Positions 25,081 to 33,114 of a stretch of DNA of 43,192 nucleotides are shown piece after piece. Position 1 is the first letter of the stretch. Each line of letters opens with the position of its first letter. Both the position numbers and the translations under genes were made by a program. The notes beneath the pieces are model-generated. The model had not been told where the DNA came from, did no database searches, and saw only the letters and a list, made by a program, of their open reading frames with translations. Location: positions 1-43,192 of the forward strand of contig JAFRJC010000090.1 of assembly GCA_017432445.1 (NCBI GenBank), read 5' to 3'. This DNA is from Eggerthellaceae bacterium (lineage in GTDB: Bacteria; Actinomycetota; Coriobacteriia; Coriobacteriales; Eggerthellaceae).

Positions 25081-25111
25081 GGATTGTAATTTTTGCGAGA
25101 GGAGGCGGAAC

Positions 25112-25366
25112 GTGGGCGAGCGAGAGTTCGAATCGATGATCGAACAGCTGATGAAGCTGGACTTCTCGATCGGCACCGAGACGTTCCGTGACAATCTACT
25201 CGCGAGCTGCCTCGCCGTGTTGAACATGGGCGATGAGTGCATGGTCGTGCCCGACGAAGAGCTCGAACTGCTCGCTGCTGCTGGGGGCAGTTTCGTATTC
25301 GAAGAAGCGGGCATGGATTCCCGCAGCCTCTTCGGCGATAATAGGGATACCAAGGATCTGCCCTAG
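25112..25366 (+). CDS. Putative double-glycine leader peptide precursor
   Basis: An 84-residue protein starting at GTG 25112, with an excellent ribosome-binding site (GAGAGGAGG, 25097-25105). Residues 1-59 look like a leader: an amphipathic helix (MIEQLMKLDF, ETFRDNLLASCLAVL) ends in DEELELLAAAGG, a classic double-glycine cleavage context for C39 peptidase exporters. The remaining 25 residues (60-84, beginning SFVFEEAG and ending TKDLP) would be the released peptide. It is acidic, has no Cys, and contains few residues of the kind used for thioether or disulfide links. A C39-peptidase ABC exporter is encoded 3.4 kb downstream, with a kinase and response regulator between. I infer a secreted peptide (signal or bacteriocin-like); family membership is not proven. 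Confidence 0.7.
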   Translation: MGEREFESMIEQLMKLDFSIGTETFRDNLLASCLAVLNMGDECMVVPDEELELLAAAGGSFVFEEAGMDSRSLFGDNRDTKDLP

Positions 25367-25371
25367 GATAT

Positions 25372-25411
25372 CGGACCCCGCAGGCGGTGATGTGACCTGC
25401 TGACGCGTCCG
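25372..25411 (+). promoter_or_regulatory. Nested stem-loop between precursor and kinase genes
   Basis: CGGAC (25372-25376) pairs with GTCCG (25407-25411), and inside this GCAGG (25380-25384) pairs with CCTGC (25396-25400). Such a structure after a precursor gene can reduce read-through so that the peptide is made in excess of the downstream proteins. Confidence 0.35.
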
Positions 25412-25444
25412 CACATCGGCGGGCTGCCAGGAGAGGAACACCGC

Positions 25445-26749
25445 TTGTTCGGCGTACGGGAACTCAACATCGCAATCGAGCTTTGGGGTGTGGCATTCTG
25501 CGCCATCGGCATCGGGTGCGTGTTGCTGTATGCCCGAGGGGACGCCCGTTATCGAAGCCTGCTCCTAGCTGGTTTCGCGGCCGAGATCATCGCCTCGGGA
25601 GGTGATGCGGTTGCCGGCATGTTCCGAGGGCAAGAAGGCACGTTTGCGCAGTTCGCGGTCTATGCGGGCAACTACGCTACGTTTATCGGCAATTTCGCTC
25701 TAGTCGCAGTGCTCACCTGGTATCTTTGCGCGCGAATACGCGAAGTGGGAGGATCAGCCTGCCGATCGTGGGCGCTGACCGTCAGTGTTGTAGCTGGCAT
25801 CATGTGCGTGCTCACGTTGGCCGGTGTTTTTTTCTCCGTAGACGAAGGGAACCTCTATCGCCGCAGCGATTGGTTCTGGCTTTCGACTGCCTTCGTCGTG
25901 ATTGTCGATGGGGTCAATGCCGTGCTTGCGGTTGTGAACGGGCGCCGTCTTGGGGCGCGTGCGCTGGCGTGCCTGTTGTTCTACACGGTCGTACCCATAA
26001 TCGCGTCGATTGTCCAGGCATTCGTATACGGTTTGAACTTCGTCATCGTTGCGGGCGTGATGGGGCTAATCGTCGTGTTCTTCGAAATGCAGCAACACAC
26101 ATCACGCGTTCTGGTGGCGCGCACCGAAGAGCTTGTGCAGTCGCGTGTGGAGGTATCCGAGAGCCGTATCGCGGTGATGGTGTCGCAAATCCAGCCGCAT
26201 TTCCTGTTCAACACGCTCGATACTATCTACGGATTGGTCGATGAGGACACCGAGAAAGCCAAAGAGGCCATTTCCTCGTTCTCGCGCTACCTGCGCGCGA
26301 ACCTTGATTCGCTCAAGCATACTTCTCCTGTTCCAATTGAACGCGAAATGGAGCATGTGCGCACCTATCTCGAGTTGGAGCGGATGTCCGATGAAGGGCG
26401 CTTGGACTATGAGCTGGACATACAGGCTACAGGTTTCAGCGTGCCGGCTCTGTCGGTCCAGACGATCGTCGAGAATGCGGTGAAGCACGGGTTGAGCAGT
26501 CAGATCGAAGGCGGTCGTGTCATCGTGCGCACCCGCGAGCAGGCTCGAGAATTCACCGTTGCCATCATCGATGACGGTGTCGGCTTCGATGCCGAAAGCG
26601 GCGGTTCCAGCGACGGCGTCGGCCTTGCCAACACGCGATCTCGCCTGCAGGCGATGTGTGGGGGAACGCTGGAAGTGACGAGCGAACCAGGTGTCGGCAC
26701 GACTGTGATTTTGCATATCCCCAAGTCTTCCGGGGGGTCTGGCAAATGA
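25445..26749 (+). CDS. LytS/YpdA-type sensor histidine kinase
   Basis: A 434-residue membrane kinase. The N-terminal ~220 residues hold about six or seven membrane segments. A short coiled linker follows (EELVQSRVEVSESRIAV), then the His_kinase module with the phosphorylated His in QIQPHFLFNTLD (H252). The HATPase domain has N-box VENAVKHGL and G-box DDGVGFD / GVGLANTRSRL. This is the family that often senses secreted peptides (AgrC/ComD-like GHKL relatives) or cell-wall signals. The TTG start at 25445 has GAGAGG 8 bases upstream. Its stop overlaps the response-regulator start (ATGA), so the two proteins are surely a pair. Given its neighbour, the likely ligand is the upstream peptide; this is inference. 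Confidence 0.88.
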   Translation: MFGVRELNIAIELWGVAFCAIGIGCVLLYARGDARYRSLLLAGFAAEIIASGGDAVAGMFRGQEGTFAQFAVYAGNYATFIGNFALVAVLTWYLCARIREVGGSACRSWALTVSVVAGIMCVLTLAGVFFSVDEGNLYRRSDWFWLSTAFVVIVDGVNAVLAVVNGRRLGARALACLLFYTVVPIIASIVQAFVYGLNFVIVAGVMGLIVVFFEMQQHTSRVLVARTEELVQSRVEVSESRIAVMVSQIQPHFLFNTLDTIYGLVDEDTEKAKEAISSFSRYLRANLDSLKHTSPVPIEREMEHVRTYLELERMSDEGRLDYELDIQATGFSVPALSVQTIVENAVKHGLSSQIEGGRVIVRTREQAREFTVAIIDDGVGFDAESGGSSDGVGLANTRSRLQAMCGGTLEVTSEPGVGTTVILHIPKSSGGSGK

Positions 26750-27549
26750 GGATTCTCGCCGTTGACGATAAGGCGATGCCGCGTAAGGTGCTCGTGCGCG
26801 CAATCGAGGAAGCTCAGCCTGATGCCGAGATAGTCGCGTGCGCGTCGGCAGGCGAGGTGCTTGCGCGTCCCGATGCGGGCGGGTTCGACGTGGCGTTCGT
26901 GGACATCGACATGCCGGGCATGAACGGCGTTGCGCTCGCACGAGAGCTCAAGCGGCTCAATCCGCACGTCAATGTCATCTTTGCCACCGGTTTCGGCGAG
27001 TACATGGCAGATGCGTTCGCCCTGCACAGCTCCGGCTACCTGATGAAGCCCATCACGGCGGCTGATGTTGCGGCGGAACTGGAAAACCTGCGGTTCCCGC
27101 CCGCATTGCTCATCGACGATCGCGATGGCAGGCTCGTCGTACGCTGCTTCGGCGACTTCGAGGTGTTCTCGGGGGGCCGGGCGGTGGCTTTCGAGCGCGC
27201 TAAGACTAAGGAGCTGCTCGCGTATCTGGTGGACCGCCGCGGTGCCGTTGTGCCCCTGCGCGAAGTGGAAGCCGCTATTTGGGAAGAGCCGGTGGGCGGT
27301 AGAGGTGCGAGTGGTTCGTACTTGCGCACGCTTGTGGCAGACCTGAGGAAGACCCTCGAGGCTTGTGGGCATGCCGACGTGGTTGTGAGGCGACGCGGAG
27401 TCTTGGGGATCGACGTGCGAAACGTATCCTGCGACTACTACGACTTCCTCGCCGACGATCCTCTGGCAGTGAACGCCTGGCATGGAGAGTACATGAGCCA
27501 GTATTCCTGGGCCGAGGCGACCAAGGCTTCGCTCCTGAGCAAGCTGTAA
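26746..27549 (+). CDS. Response regulator with SARP-like winged-helix output
   Basis: A 267-residue regulator. The receiver domain (about 1-120) has acidic residues in VDDK, the phosphoacceptor D53 in FVDIDMPGMNG and the Lys in YLMKPIT. The output domain (from about 130: VRCFGDFEVFSGGRAVAFERAKTKELL…LVDRRGAVVPLREVEAAIWEE) is an OmpR/SARP-type winged helix with part of a BTAD-like region. LytS-type kinases usually pair with LytTR regulators, so this pairing is notable. The ATG overlaps the kinase stop codon by 4 bases. A hairpin (27553-27577) follows the stop codon. Confidence 0.85.
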   Translation: MRILAVDDKAMPRKVLVRAIEEAQPDAEIVACASAGEVLARPDAGGFDVAFVDIDMPGMNGVALARELKRLNPHVNVIFATGFGEYMADAFALHSSGYLMKPITAADVAAELENLRFPPALLIDDRDGRLVVRCFGDFEVFSGGRAVAFERAKTKELLAYLVDRRGAVVPLREVEAAIWEEPVGGRGASGSYLRTLVADLRKTLEACGHADVVVRRRGVLGIDVRNVSCDYYDFLADDPLAVNAWHGEYMSQYSWAEATKASLLSKL

Positions 27550-27552
27550 ATC

Positions 27553-27577
27553 CGATCGCTTATCCCTAAGGCGATCG
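27553..27577 (+). terminator. Hairpin after response regulator
   Basis: CGATCGC (27553-27559) and GCGATCG (27571-27577) form a perfect 7-bp stem with an 11-base loop, 3 bases after the stop codon. It separates the regulatory genes from the sigma-exporter transcription unit, although a U tract is missing. A 12-base palindrome GAAATCGATTTC follows at 27602-27613. Confidence 0.5.
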
Positions 27578-27672
27578 ATTGCTCCGAAGCAGATTTCGCT
27601 CGAAATCGATTTCAAGCAGCTTCTTCCAAGCTTTTGACCTGCGATGAGACGCTTTTGTTGCGGTAATGTCTC

Positions 27673-27678
27673 TACAAT
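27673..27678 (+). promoter_or_regulatory. -10 box of sigma/exporter operon
   Basis: TACAAT lies 20 bases before the TTG start of the sigma-factor gene, giving a leader of about 13 bases. No consensus -35 is seen at 17 bases. Confidence 0.35.
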
Positions 27679-27697
27679 TCGCACCAGATAGGTCGAT

Positions 27698-28252
27698 TTG
27701 TTGGGAAGGATTGCCACGAGCGGGAAAGCGCGACATAGGCGGGCTATCTCCCCTGCGGGCAGGGATGACGATGCGCGCGAGTTCGAGCGCCTCTACCTTG
27801 AGAGCTACGGAAGCGTTTACGGCTGGGTGCGCGTTCGCATGCCCAGCGACGCCGATGCCGAAGACGTCGTTTCGGAAGCCTACCTGAAGGCAGCGCGCTC
27901 ATTTGCGTCGTTCGACCCCAAGCGCGCCAAGTTCGGTACCTGGGTCACCGCCATTGCCAGAAACTGCATGGTTTCCCATTTCCGCAAGCAGCGCCCGGCG
28001 GTTGCCTTAGAAGACGCGCCCGAAAACGTGTTTGCGCAGGATAGCCACGAAAACGCTGCCTGCGATATCGAGACCGTAAAGCAATTGCTCGCATGCCTGG
28101 AAGACGACGAGCGGGAGCTCGTCGCCCTGAAGTATCACGAAGGCATGCGTAATGTAGAAATCGCAAATGAGCTGGGCATCAACCAGTCCACCATATCCAC
28201 GAAGCTCGCCCGTGCACTCTCTAAGATGCGTGAGGTCGCAGAGAGGGGCTAG
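27698..28252 (+). CDS. ECF-type RNA polymerase sigma factor
   Basis: A ~184-residue sigma-70 family protein of extracytoplasmic-function size. Region 2 is visible as FERLYLESYGSVYGWVRVRM, DAEDVVSEAYLKAARSFASFD and FGTWVTAIARNCMVSHFRKQRP. Region 4 is LEDDERELVALKYHEGMRNVEIANELGINQSTISTKLARAL. It should direct RNA polymerase to a small set of promoters, most simply those of this locus. The start is uncertain: TTG 27698 or the adjacent TTG 27701, with AGGTCGAT upstream; no in-frame ATG occurs before region 2. The stop is 3 bases before the adaptor gene, so they form one operon. No separate anti-sigma factor is visible, but a STAS protein ends the operon. Confidence 0.85.
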   Translation: MLGRIATSGKARHRRAISPAGRDDDAREFERLYLESYGSVYGWVRVRMPSDADAEDVVSEAYLKAARSFASFDPKRAKFGTWVTAIARNCMVSHFRKQRPAVALEDAPENVFAQDSHENAACDIETVKQLLACLEDDERELVALKYHEGMRNVEIANELGINQSTISTKLARALSKMREVAERG

Positions 28253-28255
28253 CAC

Positions 28256-28765
28256 ATGGTCGATGCTTCAAGTTCGATTTTCAACAAGAACGCAACCCAG
28301 AGGCTGCGCAGTCCCGACGATTTGGATAAGTTCGTAAGAGTGACCAATCCTAACGTATGGGTGGTGCTTGCGGCCTGTTTGGCGTTGTTGGCGGGGCTGC
28401 TTGCCTGGGGTGTGCTCGGGTCCGTGACCACGAGCGTCTCGAGCACGGGCGTTTCCGTAGGCTCCAACGCGATGTGCTTCCTTACTGCGGAAGATGCGGC
28501 GAAGGTCCACGAGGGGGACGACGCATTCGTAGGCGGAGAGCAGATGAGAGTTGCAAAGGTGGCACCCATCCCCGTTTCGCGAGACGAAGCTGGAAAGATT
28601 CTAAAGAGCGACTATCTGGTGAGCACGCTCATGTCTGGCGATTGGGCTTATCAGGTGACCTTTGACGGCGACACGTCCGAGCTAGCTGACGGCGTGCCGT
28701 TGACGGTGAGCATTACGGTCGAACGCATCGCTCCTATTACGCTGATCTTCGGGAGCAACGCATAA
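28256..28765 (+). CDS. Short HlyD-like NHLM-type secretion adaptor
   Basis: A 169-residue protein with one membrane anchor (about 37-58, VWVVLAACLALLAGLLAWGVLG). The N-terminus (IFNKNATQRLRSPDDLDKFVRVTNPNVWVVL) matches what I know of the NHLM secretion protein family (TIGR03794-like), which are membrane-fusion adaptors of peptide ABC exporters. Usual members are around 400 residues with a long coiled coil and lipoyl-like domain; here the coiled coil is missing and only a compact beta-rich outside domain remains (residues 60-169). GAGAGGGG precedes the ATG. The stop codon (TAA) is directly followed by the ATG of the exporter, with no bases between. Confidence 0.7.
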   Translation: MVDASSSIFNKNATQRLRSPDDLDKFVRVTNPNVWVVLAACLALLAGLLAWGVLGSVTTSVSSTGVSVGSNAMCFLTAEDAAKVHEGDDAFVGGEQMRVAKVAPIPVSRDEAGKILKSDYLVSTLMSGDWAYQVTFDGDTSELADGVPLTVSITVERIAPITLIFGSNA

Positions 28766-30925
28766 ATGACCGGGAGAATCGCCAAAGTTCCCCAAGTCAT
28801 GCAGATGGAGGCGCTCGAATGCGGTGCCGCCTGCCTAACCATGATCCTAGCGTATTACGGCAGATGGGTGCCGCTCGAAAAGGTGCGCGCAGACTGCGGC
28901 GTTTCGCGGGATGGCAGCAAGGCGTCCAACGTCTTGAAAGCCGCGCGTGCCTATGGGCTATCCGCTAAGGGCATGACGTTTTCGACCAATGCACTGCGTC
29001 GGAAGGGGACGTTTCCCTGCATCATTTTCTGGAACTTCAACCACTTCGTTGTCCTGCGGGGATTCAAGGGGAACAATGCGTTCATAAACGATCCAGCGCG
29101 GGGTCAGATAAAGGTTTCCATCGAGGAGTTCGACAAGAGCTTCACCGGTATCGTGCTCGTGTTCGAGAGGACCGATGCCTTCGTAGAGGGCGGAAGCAAA
29201 CCCGATGCGCTGAAGTATGCCCGCAAACGCCTCGAGGGCCTGGAGCCTGCCATAGCCCTGGTTATGCTGACGGCGGCAATCACCTCGCTCGTTGCGGTGC
29301 TAAACACATCGCTTGGCAAGGTTTTCATGGACCGCATCCTCACGGGCGAAGACCCCGGATGGCTCGCGCCGCTCATTGCGGTGATGCTGGTGCTGGCCAT
29401 CTTGACCGGTATCGTCGCCATTGTGAATGCCGTCTATTTGGCACGCATACAGGGCAAAATAGCCGTTGTGAGCTCATCTCGGTTCATGCGCCATCTGCTG
29501 CATCTTCCAGTGGGGTTCTACGCGCAGCGCATGGTGGGCGATTTGCAACAGCGCCAATCCATGAACGAGTCGATTGCGTTCATGCTGATCGGACAGCTTG
29601 CTCCCGTGCTCGTCAACTCGGTCATGCTCATCTTGTATTTGGTAGTAATGCTCAGCTATAGCGTTCTCCTGACCCTGGTGGGATTATTCGCCGTTGTGGC
29701 TAATGCCCTGCTTGCCCACTATATTGCGAAGAAGCGCATCAACATCTCCCGTGCGAGCATGATGGAGTCTGGAAAGCTGTATGCCACGACTGTTGGCGGG
29801 ATCCAGATGATCGAGACCATCAAGGCCGCTGGAGCCGAGAGGGGATACTTCGAGCGTTGGGCCGGCTACCAGGCTTCTGTCAACGAAGCGTCCATCCGCA
29901 CGACGCGGCTGAACGAGTATTTGGGCATGGTGCCGCAGCTGATGACGCAAGCGGTAAACATCGCCGTGCTCGTCTTGGGCATATGGCTCATCGTCGAGGG
30001 CGCGTTCACGCCGGGCATGCTGCTCGCCTTCACGGGATTCCTTGCATCGTTCATGGCACCGGTGAATCAGTTGATCAACTTGGGTCAAGTGGTGCAGGAG
30101 ACGGAGACGCAGATGGAGCGCGTCGAAGATGTCATGCGCTACCCAGCTGATGTTTCCGAAGAGCCGGCCGATCCCATCGACGCATCGGCGCTCGATCGCG
30201 AGAAGCTTCGAGGACAGGTGGACCTAAAGGGAGTGACATTTGGCTACTCGCCGCTCGAACCTCCGCTCATAGAGGGGTTCGACTTGCATCTCGAACCTGG
30301 GCAATGGGTGGCTCTTGTAGGCGAGAGCGGATGTGGGAAATCGACCATAGCCAAGCTCGTTTCGGGTCTATACGACCCGTGGGCAGGCGATGTGTGCTTC
30401 GATGGCGTTCCCCTTCACGATATCCCCCGGCCAGTATTGCGCGGGTCATTGGCCGTCGTGGACCAAGACATCGTCACCTTCGACGATACCGTCTCTGACA
30501 ACATCAAGCTCTGGGATCGCTCTATCGAGGACTACGAAGTGATACTGGCTTGCCGTGATGCCGGAATCCACGATGTGATCGCCGAGCGCGAGGGTGGCTA
30601 TGGGAGCCGTCTCTTGCCCGGTGGACGGAATTACAGCGGCGGACAATTGCAGCGGCTTGAAATCGCGCGCGTCCTGGCCCAGGATCCCACCATCATAGTT
30701 CTCGACGAGGCGACGAGCGCGCTTGACGCTCAGACCGAGGAAGGGGTAATCAACCGCATTCGAGAGCGTGAGATCACCTGTATCGTGGTATCGCACCGCC
30801 TGTCCACCATACGTGATTGCGACGAGATAATCGTGCTCGACGATGGCGAGGTCGTTGAGCGCGGCACGCATTCCGAGCTCATGGCGCTTGAAGGTGCCTA
30901 TGCGGAGCTGGTGCGCAATGACTAG
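28766..30925 (+). CDS. C39-peptidase ABC exporter, NHLM bacteriocin type
   Basis: A 719-residue peptide exporter with three parts. An N-terminal C39 peptidase (about 1-135) has the catalytic Cys in LECGAACL (C19), His in NFNHFVVLRG (H93) and Asp in NDPARG (D109). Six membrane segments follow (about 160-450). The ATPase domain has Walker A GESGCGKST, signature YSGGQLQRLEIAR and Walker B IIVLDEATSALD. Enzymes of this kind cut leaders after Gly-Gly and export the product across the membrane. The order adaptor, peptidase exporter, second ABC matches the NHLM secretion systems (TIGR03796-like). The best candidate substrate is the 84-residue LLAAAGG protein at 25112-25366. Confidence 0.9.
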   Translation: MTGRIAKVPQVMQMEALECGAACLTMILAYYGRWVPLEKVRADCGVSRDGSKASNVLKAARAYGLSAKGMTFSTNALRRKGTFPCIIFWNFNHFVVLRGFKGNNAFINDPARGQIKVSIEEFDKSFTGIVLVFERTDAFVEGGSKPDALKYARKRLEGLEPAIALVMLTAAITSLVAVLNTSLGKVFMDRILTGEDPGWLAPLIAVMLVLAILTGIVAIVNAVYLARIQGKIAVVSSSRFMRHLLHLPVGFYAQRMVGDLQQRQSMNESIAFMLIGQLAPVLVNSVMLILYLVVMLSYSVLLTLVGLFAVVANALLAHYIAKKRINISRASMMESGKLYATTVGGIQMIETIKAAGAERGYFERWAGYQASVNEASIRTTRLNEYLGMVPQLMTQAVNIAVLVLGIWLIVEGAFTPGMLLAFTGFLASFMAPVNQLINLGQVVQETETQMERVEDVMRYPADVSEEPADPIDASALDREKLRGQVDLKGVTFGYSPLEPPLIEGFDLHLEPGQWVALVGESGCGKSTIAKLVSGLYDPWAGDVCFDGVPLHDIPRPVLRGSLAVVDQDIVTFDDTVSDNIKLWDRSIEDYEVILACRDAGIHDVIAEREGGYGSRLLPGGRNYSGGQLQRLEIARVLAQDPTIIVLDEATSALDAQTEEGVINRIREREITCIVVSHRLSTIRDCDEIIVLDDGEVVERGTHSELMALEGAYAELVRND

Positions 30926-33110
30926 GTTCTTGGAATCGCAAATCGAAGTGCGTGCCCGGCTCGATGCCGAGATGACCGAGCGCGCTTATGCCGAGCTTGC
31001 GGCGAGCGTGAAAGGGTTCAATGAAGCGCCTCGTTTCACGGTCGGCGACGTGGAGCAGGCCGATGGCGCCGCGAAGGCGTGCCTGAAGTACATCGGGGTT
31101 GTGCCCGGAACGGTGCCAGAAAGCGTGAAGAGCGTTGATGAGCGCATCGACTGGCTCTGCCGCCCATCCGGAACCATGCGACGCAACGTACGGCTCGAAG
31201 CCGACTGGTACAAGCATGCGTTCGGCGCGATGCTCGCTCATCTGGATACTGGCGAAACCGTGGCGCTGCTGCCTCGTAGTGTGCGCGGTTACTATTACTG
31301 GGAACCTGGGACAGGAACCAAGGTCCACGTGACGCGCGAGGTGGCTCGACGCATCGAGCCCGATGCCGTGCTGTTCTATCGACCGCTCCCTGCCAAGCCG
31401 CTCAAGGTCCGTGACCTGACGTCGTTCATTTTCCGGGTCTTCGACCGCGCCGATTACCTACTCGTTTTTGTGGCAGCGCTTGCCGTTACTCTGGTGGGTC
31501 TCGCGCCTGCCTGGGCAAATGAGGTTGCTTTCGGCGTTGTCGTGCCAAGCGGCCAGGTCGGACTCATCTTGCCCATCGGGGCGTTGCTCCTGGGCGTAGC
31601 GGTGTCCTCCGCACTTATTAACGCCTGTCGCAATCTCGTGATGGCGCGTGTTTCGACGAAGCTCGACGTGATGGCGGAAGCTGCAACGTTTGCGCGCGTC
31701 CTGGCGCTTCCGAGCACGTTTTTCAAGCAGTACTCGTCGGGCGACTTGGCGAACCGTGTTTCCTGCGTGGCGACGATTACTCAGCAGCTTGCCTCCATCA
31801 TACTCGGATCGGGGCTTTCGGTGGTTCTCTCGCTCGTCTACATCGCGCAGATCGGGGTGTATGCCCCATCGCTCGCTGCGCCCGCGCTTCTGGTGGCTGT
31901 TTTGCAAGCAGCGTTCACGGTTGTCGCAACGATTGTCACGATGCGTTACGAATCTGCGTCGATGGTAGCATCCACGAAACTTTCTGGCGAAGTTACGGCG
32001 CTTTTGAACGGCGTGCAAAAAATCAAGCTCGCTGGCGCCGAAGACCGTGCTTTCGCCAAATGGGCGCGCAGTTACGCGACTTATGCGTTCTCCGCGTACA
32101 ATCGCCCGGCGTTTATCCTCGCGTTGCCCTCGCTTGTGGCTTTGATCGGCCTGTTCGGCAACATCGTCATCTACTACTTTGCGGGGACGAGCGGCGTTTC
32201 CGTGGCAAACTATATGGCCTTCAACGTTGCATACGGTCAGGTGACCGCAGCCATCATGGCTCTTGCCAGCGTCGCCACGCAGGTTGCCAAGATTCGCCCC
32301 ATGCTCGATATTGTGGCTCCGGTGCTTGAGGCCGAGCCAGAAACGGCAGAGGACAAGCCAAGCGTCGAATCGCTCACAGGCGGCATCGAGGTGTCGAGCG
32401 TGTCGTTCCGCTACGATGAGAATCAGCCTTACGTCTTGAAGAACCTTTCCTTCAAGGTGCGCCCGGGCGAGTACATCGCGCTTGTGGGCAGAAGCGGCTG
32501 CGGCAAGTCCACCATCCTGCGCTTGCTGTTGGGGTTCGAGAAGCCGGAGCGCGGAACTGTATTCTACGGGCCCTACGATGTCGCCAAAGTTAATCTGCAA
32601 TCGCTCCGCAGTCATATTGGGGTGGTTATGCAGGACGGCATGCTGTTCATGGGCGACATTGCCAGCAACATCATGATTTCCACGCCCACTGCCACGCTTG
32701 ACGATGCGTGGGAGGCGGCTGAAGTGGCAGGTATCGCCGATGATATCCGAAAGATGCCCATGGGCATGCAGACGTACGTGACAGAAGGCGGCGGCGGAAT
32801 CTCGGGCGGGCAACGCCAACGATTGATGATCGCACGTGCCGTATGCGGCAAACGCAAGATACTGATGTTTGACGAGGCAACGAGCGCGCTCGACAACAAG
32901 ACCCAGAAGCACGTGAGCGATTCTCTCGCCGCACTGAAATGTACGCGCGTCGTGGTGGCGCACCGCCTTTCCACCGTTCGCCACTGCGACCGCATCCTGG
33001 TAGTTGACAGTGGGCGCATTGCCGAAGAGGGTACATACGAGGAGCTCATAGAGAAGGGCGGATTGTTCGCCGAGCTCGTGGAGCGCCAGCGCCTGGATTG
33101 GGAAGGGTAG
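30918..33110 (+). CDS. NHLM-type ABC transporter ATP-binding/permease protein
   Basis: A 730-residue protein starting at ATG 30918, 8 bases inside the previous gene. Residues 1-170 form a soluble domain with no C39 catalytic residues (for example ETVALLPRSVRGYYYWEPGTG); it matches the N-terminal region of the second NHLM exporter family (TIGR03797-like), whose role is unknown. Six membrane segments follow, then an ATPase with Walker A GRSGCGKST, signature ISGGQRQRLMIAR and Walker B ILMFDEATSALD. It probably works with the peptidase exporter, perhaps as a heterodimer or a parallel pump. The sixth codon onward overlap makes co-translation likely. Confidence 0.88.
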   Translation: MTRFLESQIEVRARLDAEMTERAYAELAASVKGFNEAPRFTVGDVEQADGAAKACLKYIGVVPGTVPESVKSVDERIDWLCRPSGTMRRNVRLEADWYKHAFGAMLAHLDTGETVALLPRSVRGYYYWEPGTGTKVHVTREVARRIEPDAVLFYRPLPAKPLKVRDLTSFIFRVFDRADYLLVFVAALAVTLVGLAPAWANEVAFGVVVPSGQVGLILPIGALLLGVAVSSALINACRNLVMARVSTKLDVMAEAATFARVLALPSTFFKQYSSGDLANRVSCVATITQQLASIILGSGLSVVLSLVYIAQIGVYAPSLAAPALLVAVLQAAFTVVATIVTMRYESASMVASTKLSGEVTALLNGVQKIKLAGAEDRAFAKWARSYATYAFSAYNRPAFILALPSLVALIGLFGNIVIYYFAGTSGVSVANYMAFNVAYGQVTAAIMALASVATQVAKIRPMLDIVAPVLEAEPETAEDKPSVESLTGGIEVSSVSFRYDENQPYVLKNLSFKVRPGEYIALVGRSGCGKSTILRLLLGFEKPERGTVFYGPYDVAKVNLQSLRSHIGVVMQDGMLFMGDIASNIMISTPTATLDDAWEAAEVAGIADDIRKMPMGMQTYVTEGGGGISGGQRQRLMIARAVCGKRKILMFDEATSALDNKTQKHVSDSLAALKCTRVVVAHRLSTVRHCDRILVVDSGRIAEEGTYEELIEKGGLFAELVERQRLDWEG

Positions 33111-33114
33111 CGTC

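Larger units (their letters stand above)
24743..25111. other. 369-base divergent intergenic region
   Basis: No supported gene is present; short open frames here have no ribosome-binding sites. The first ~70 bases are AT-rich and carry repeated boxes upstream of the methyltransferase. The middle (24815-25030) shows no recognisable structure. The last ~90 bases contain a TATAAG box and short inverted repeats in front of the peptide-precursor gene. Confidence 0.6.
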
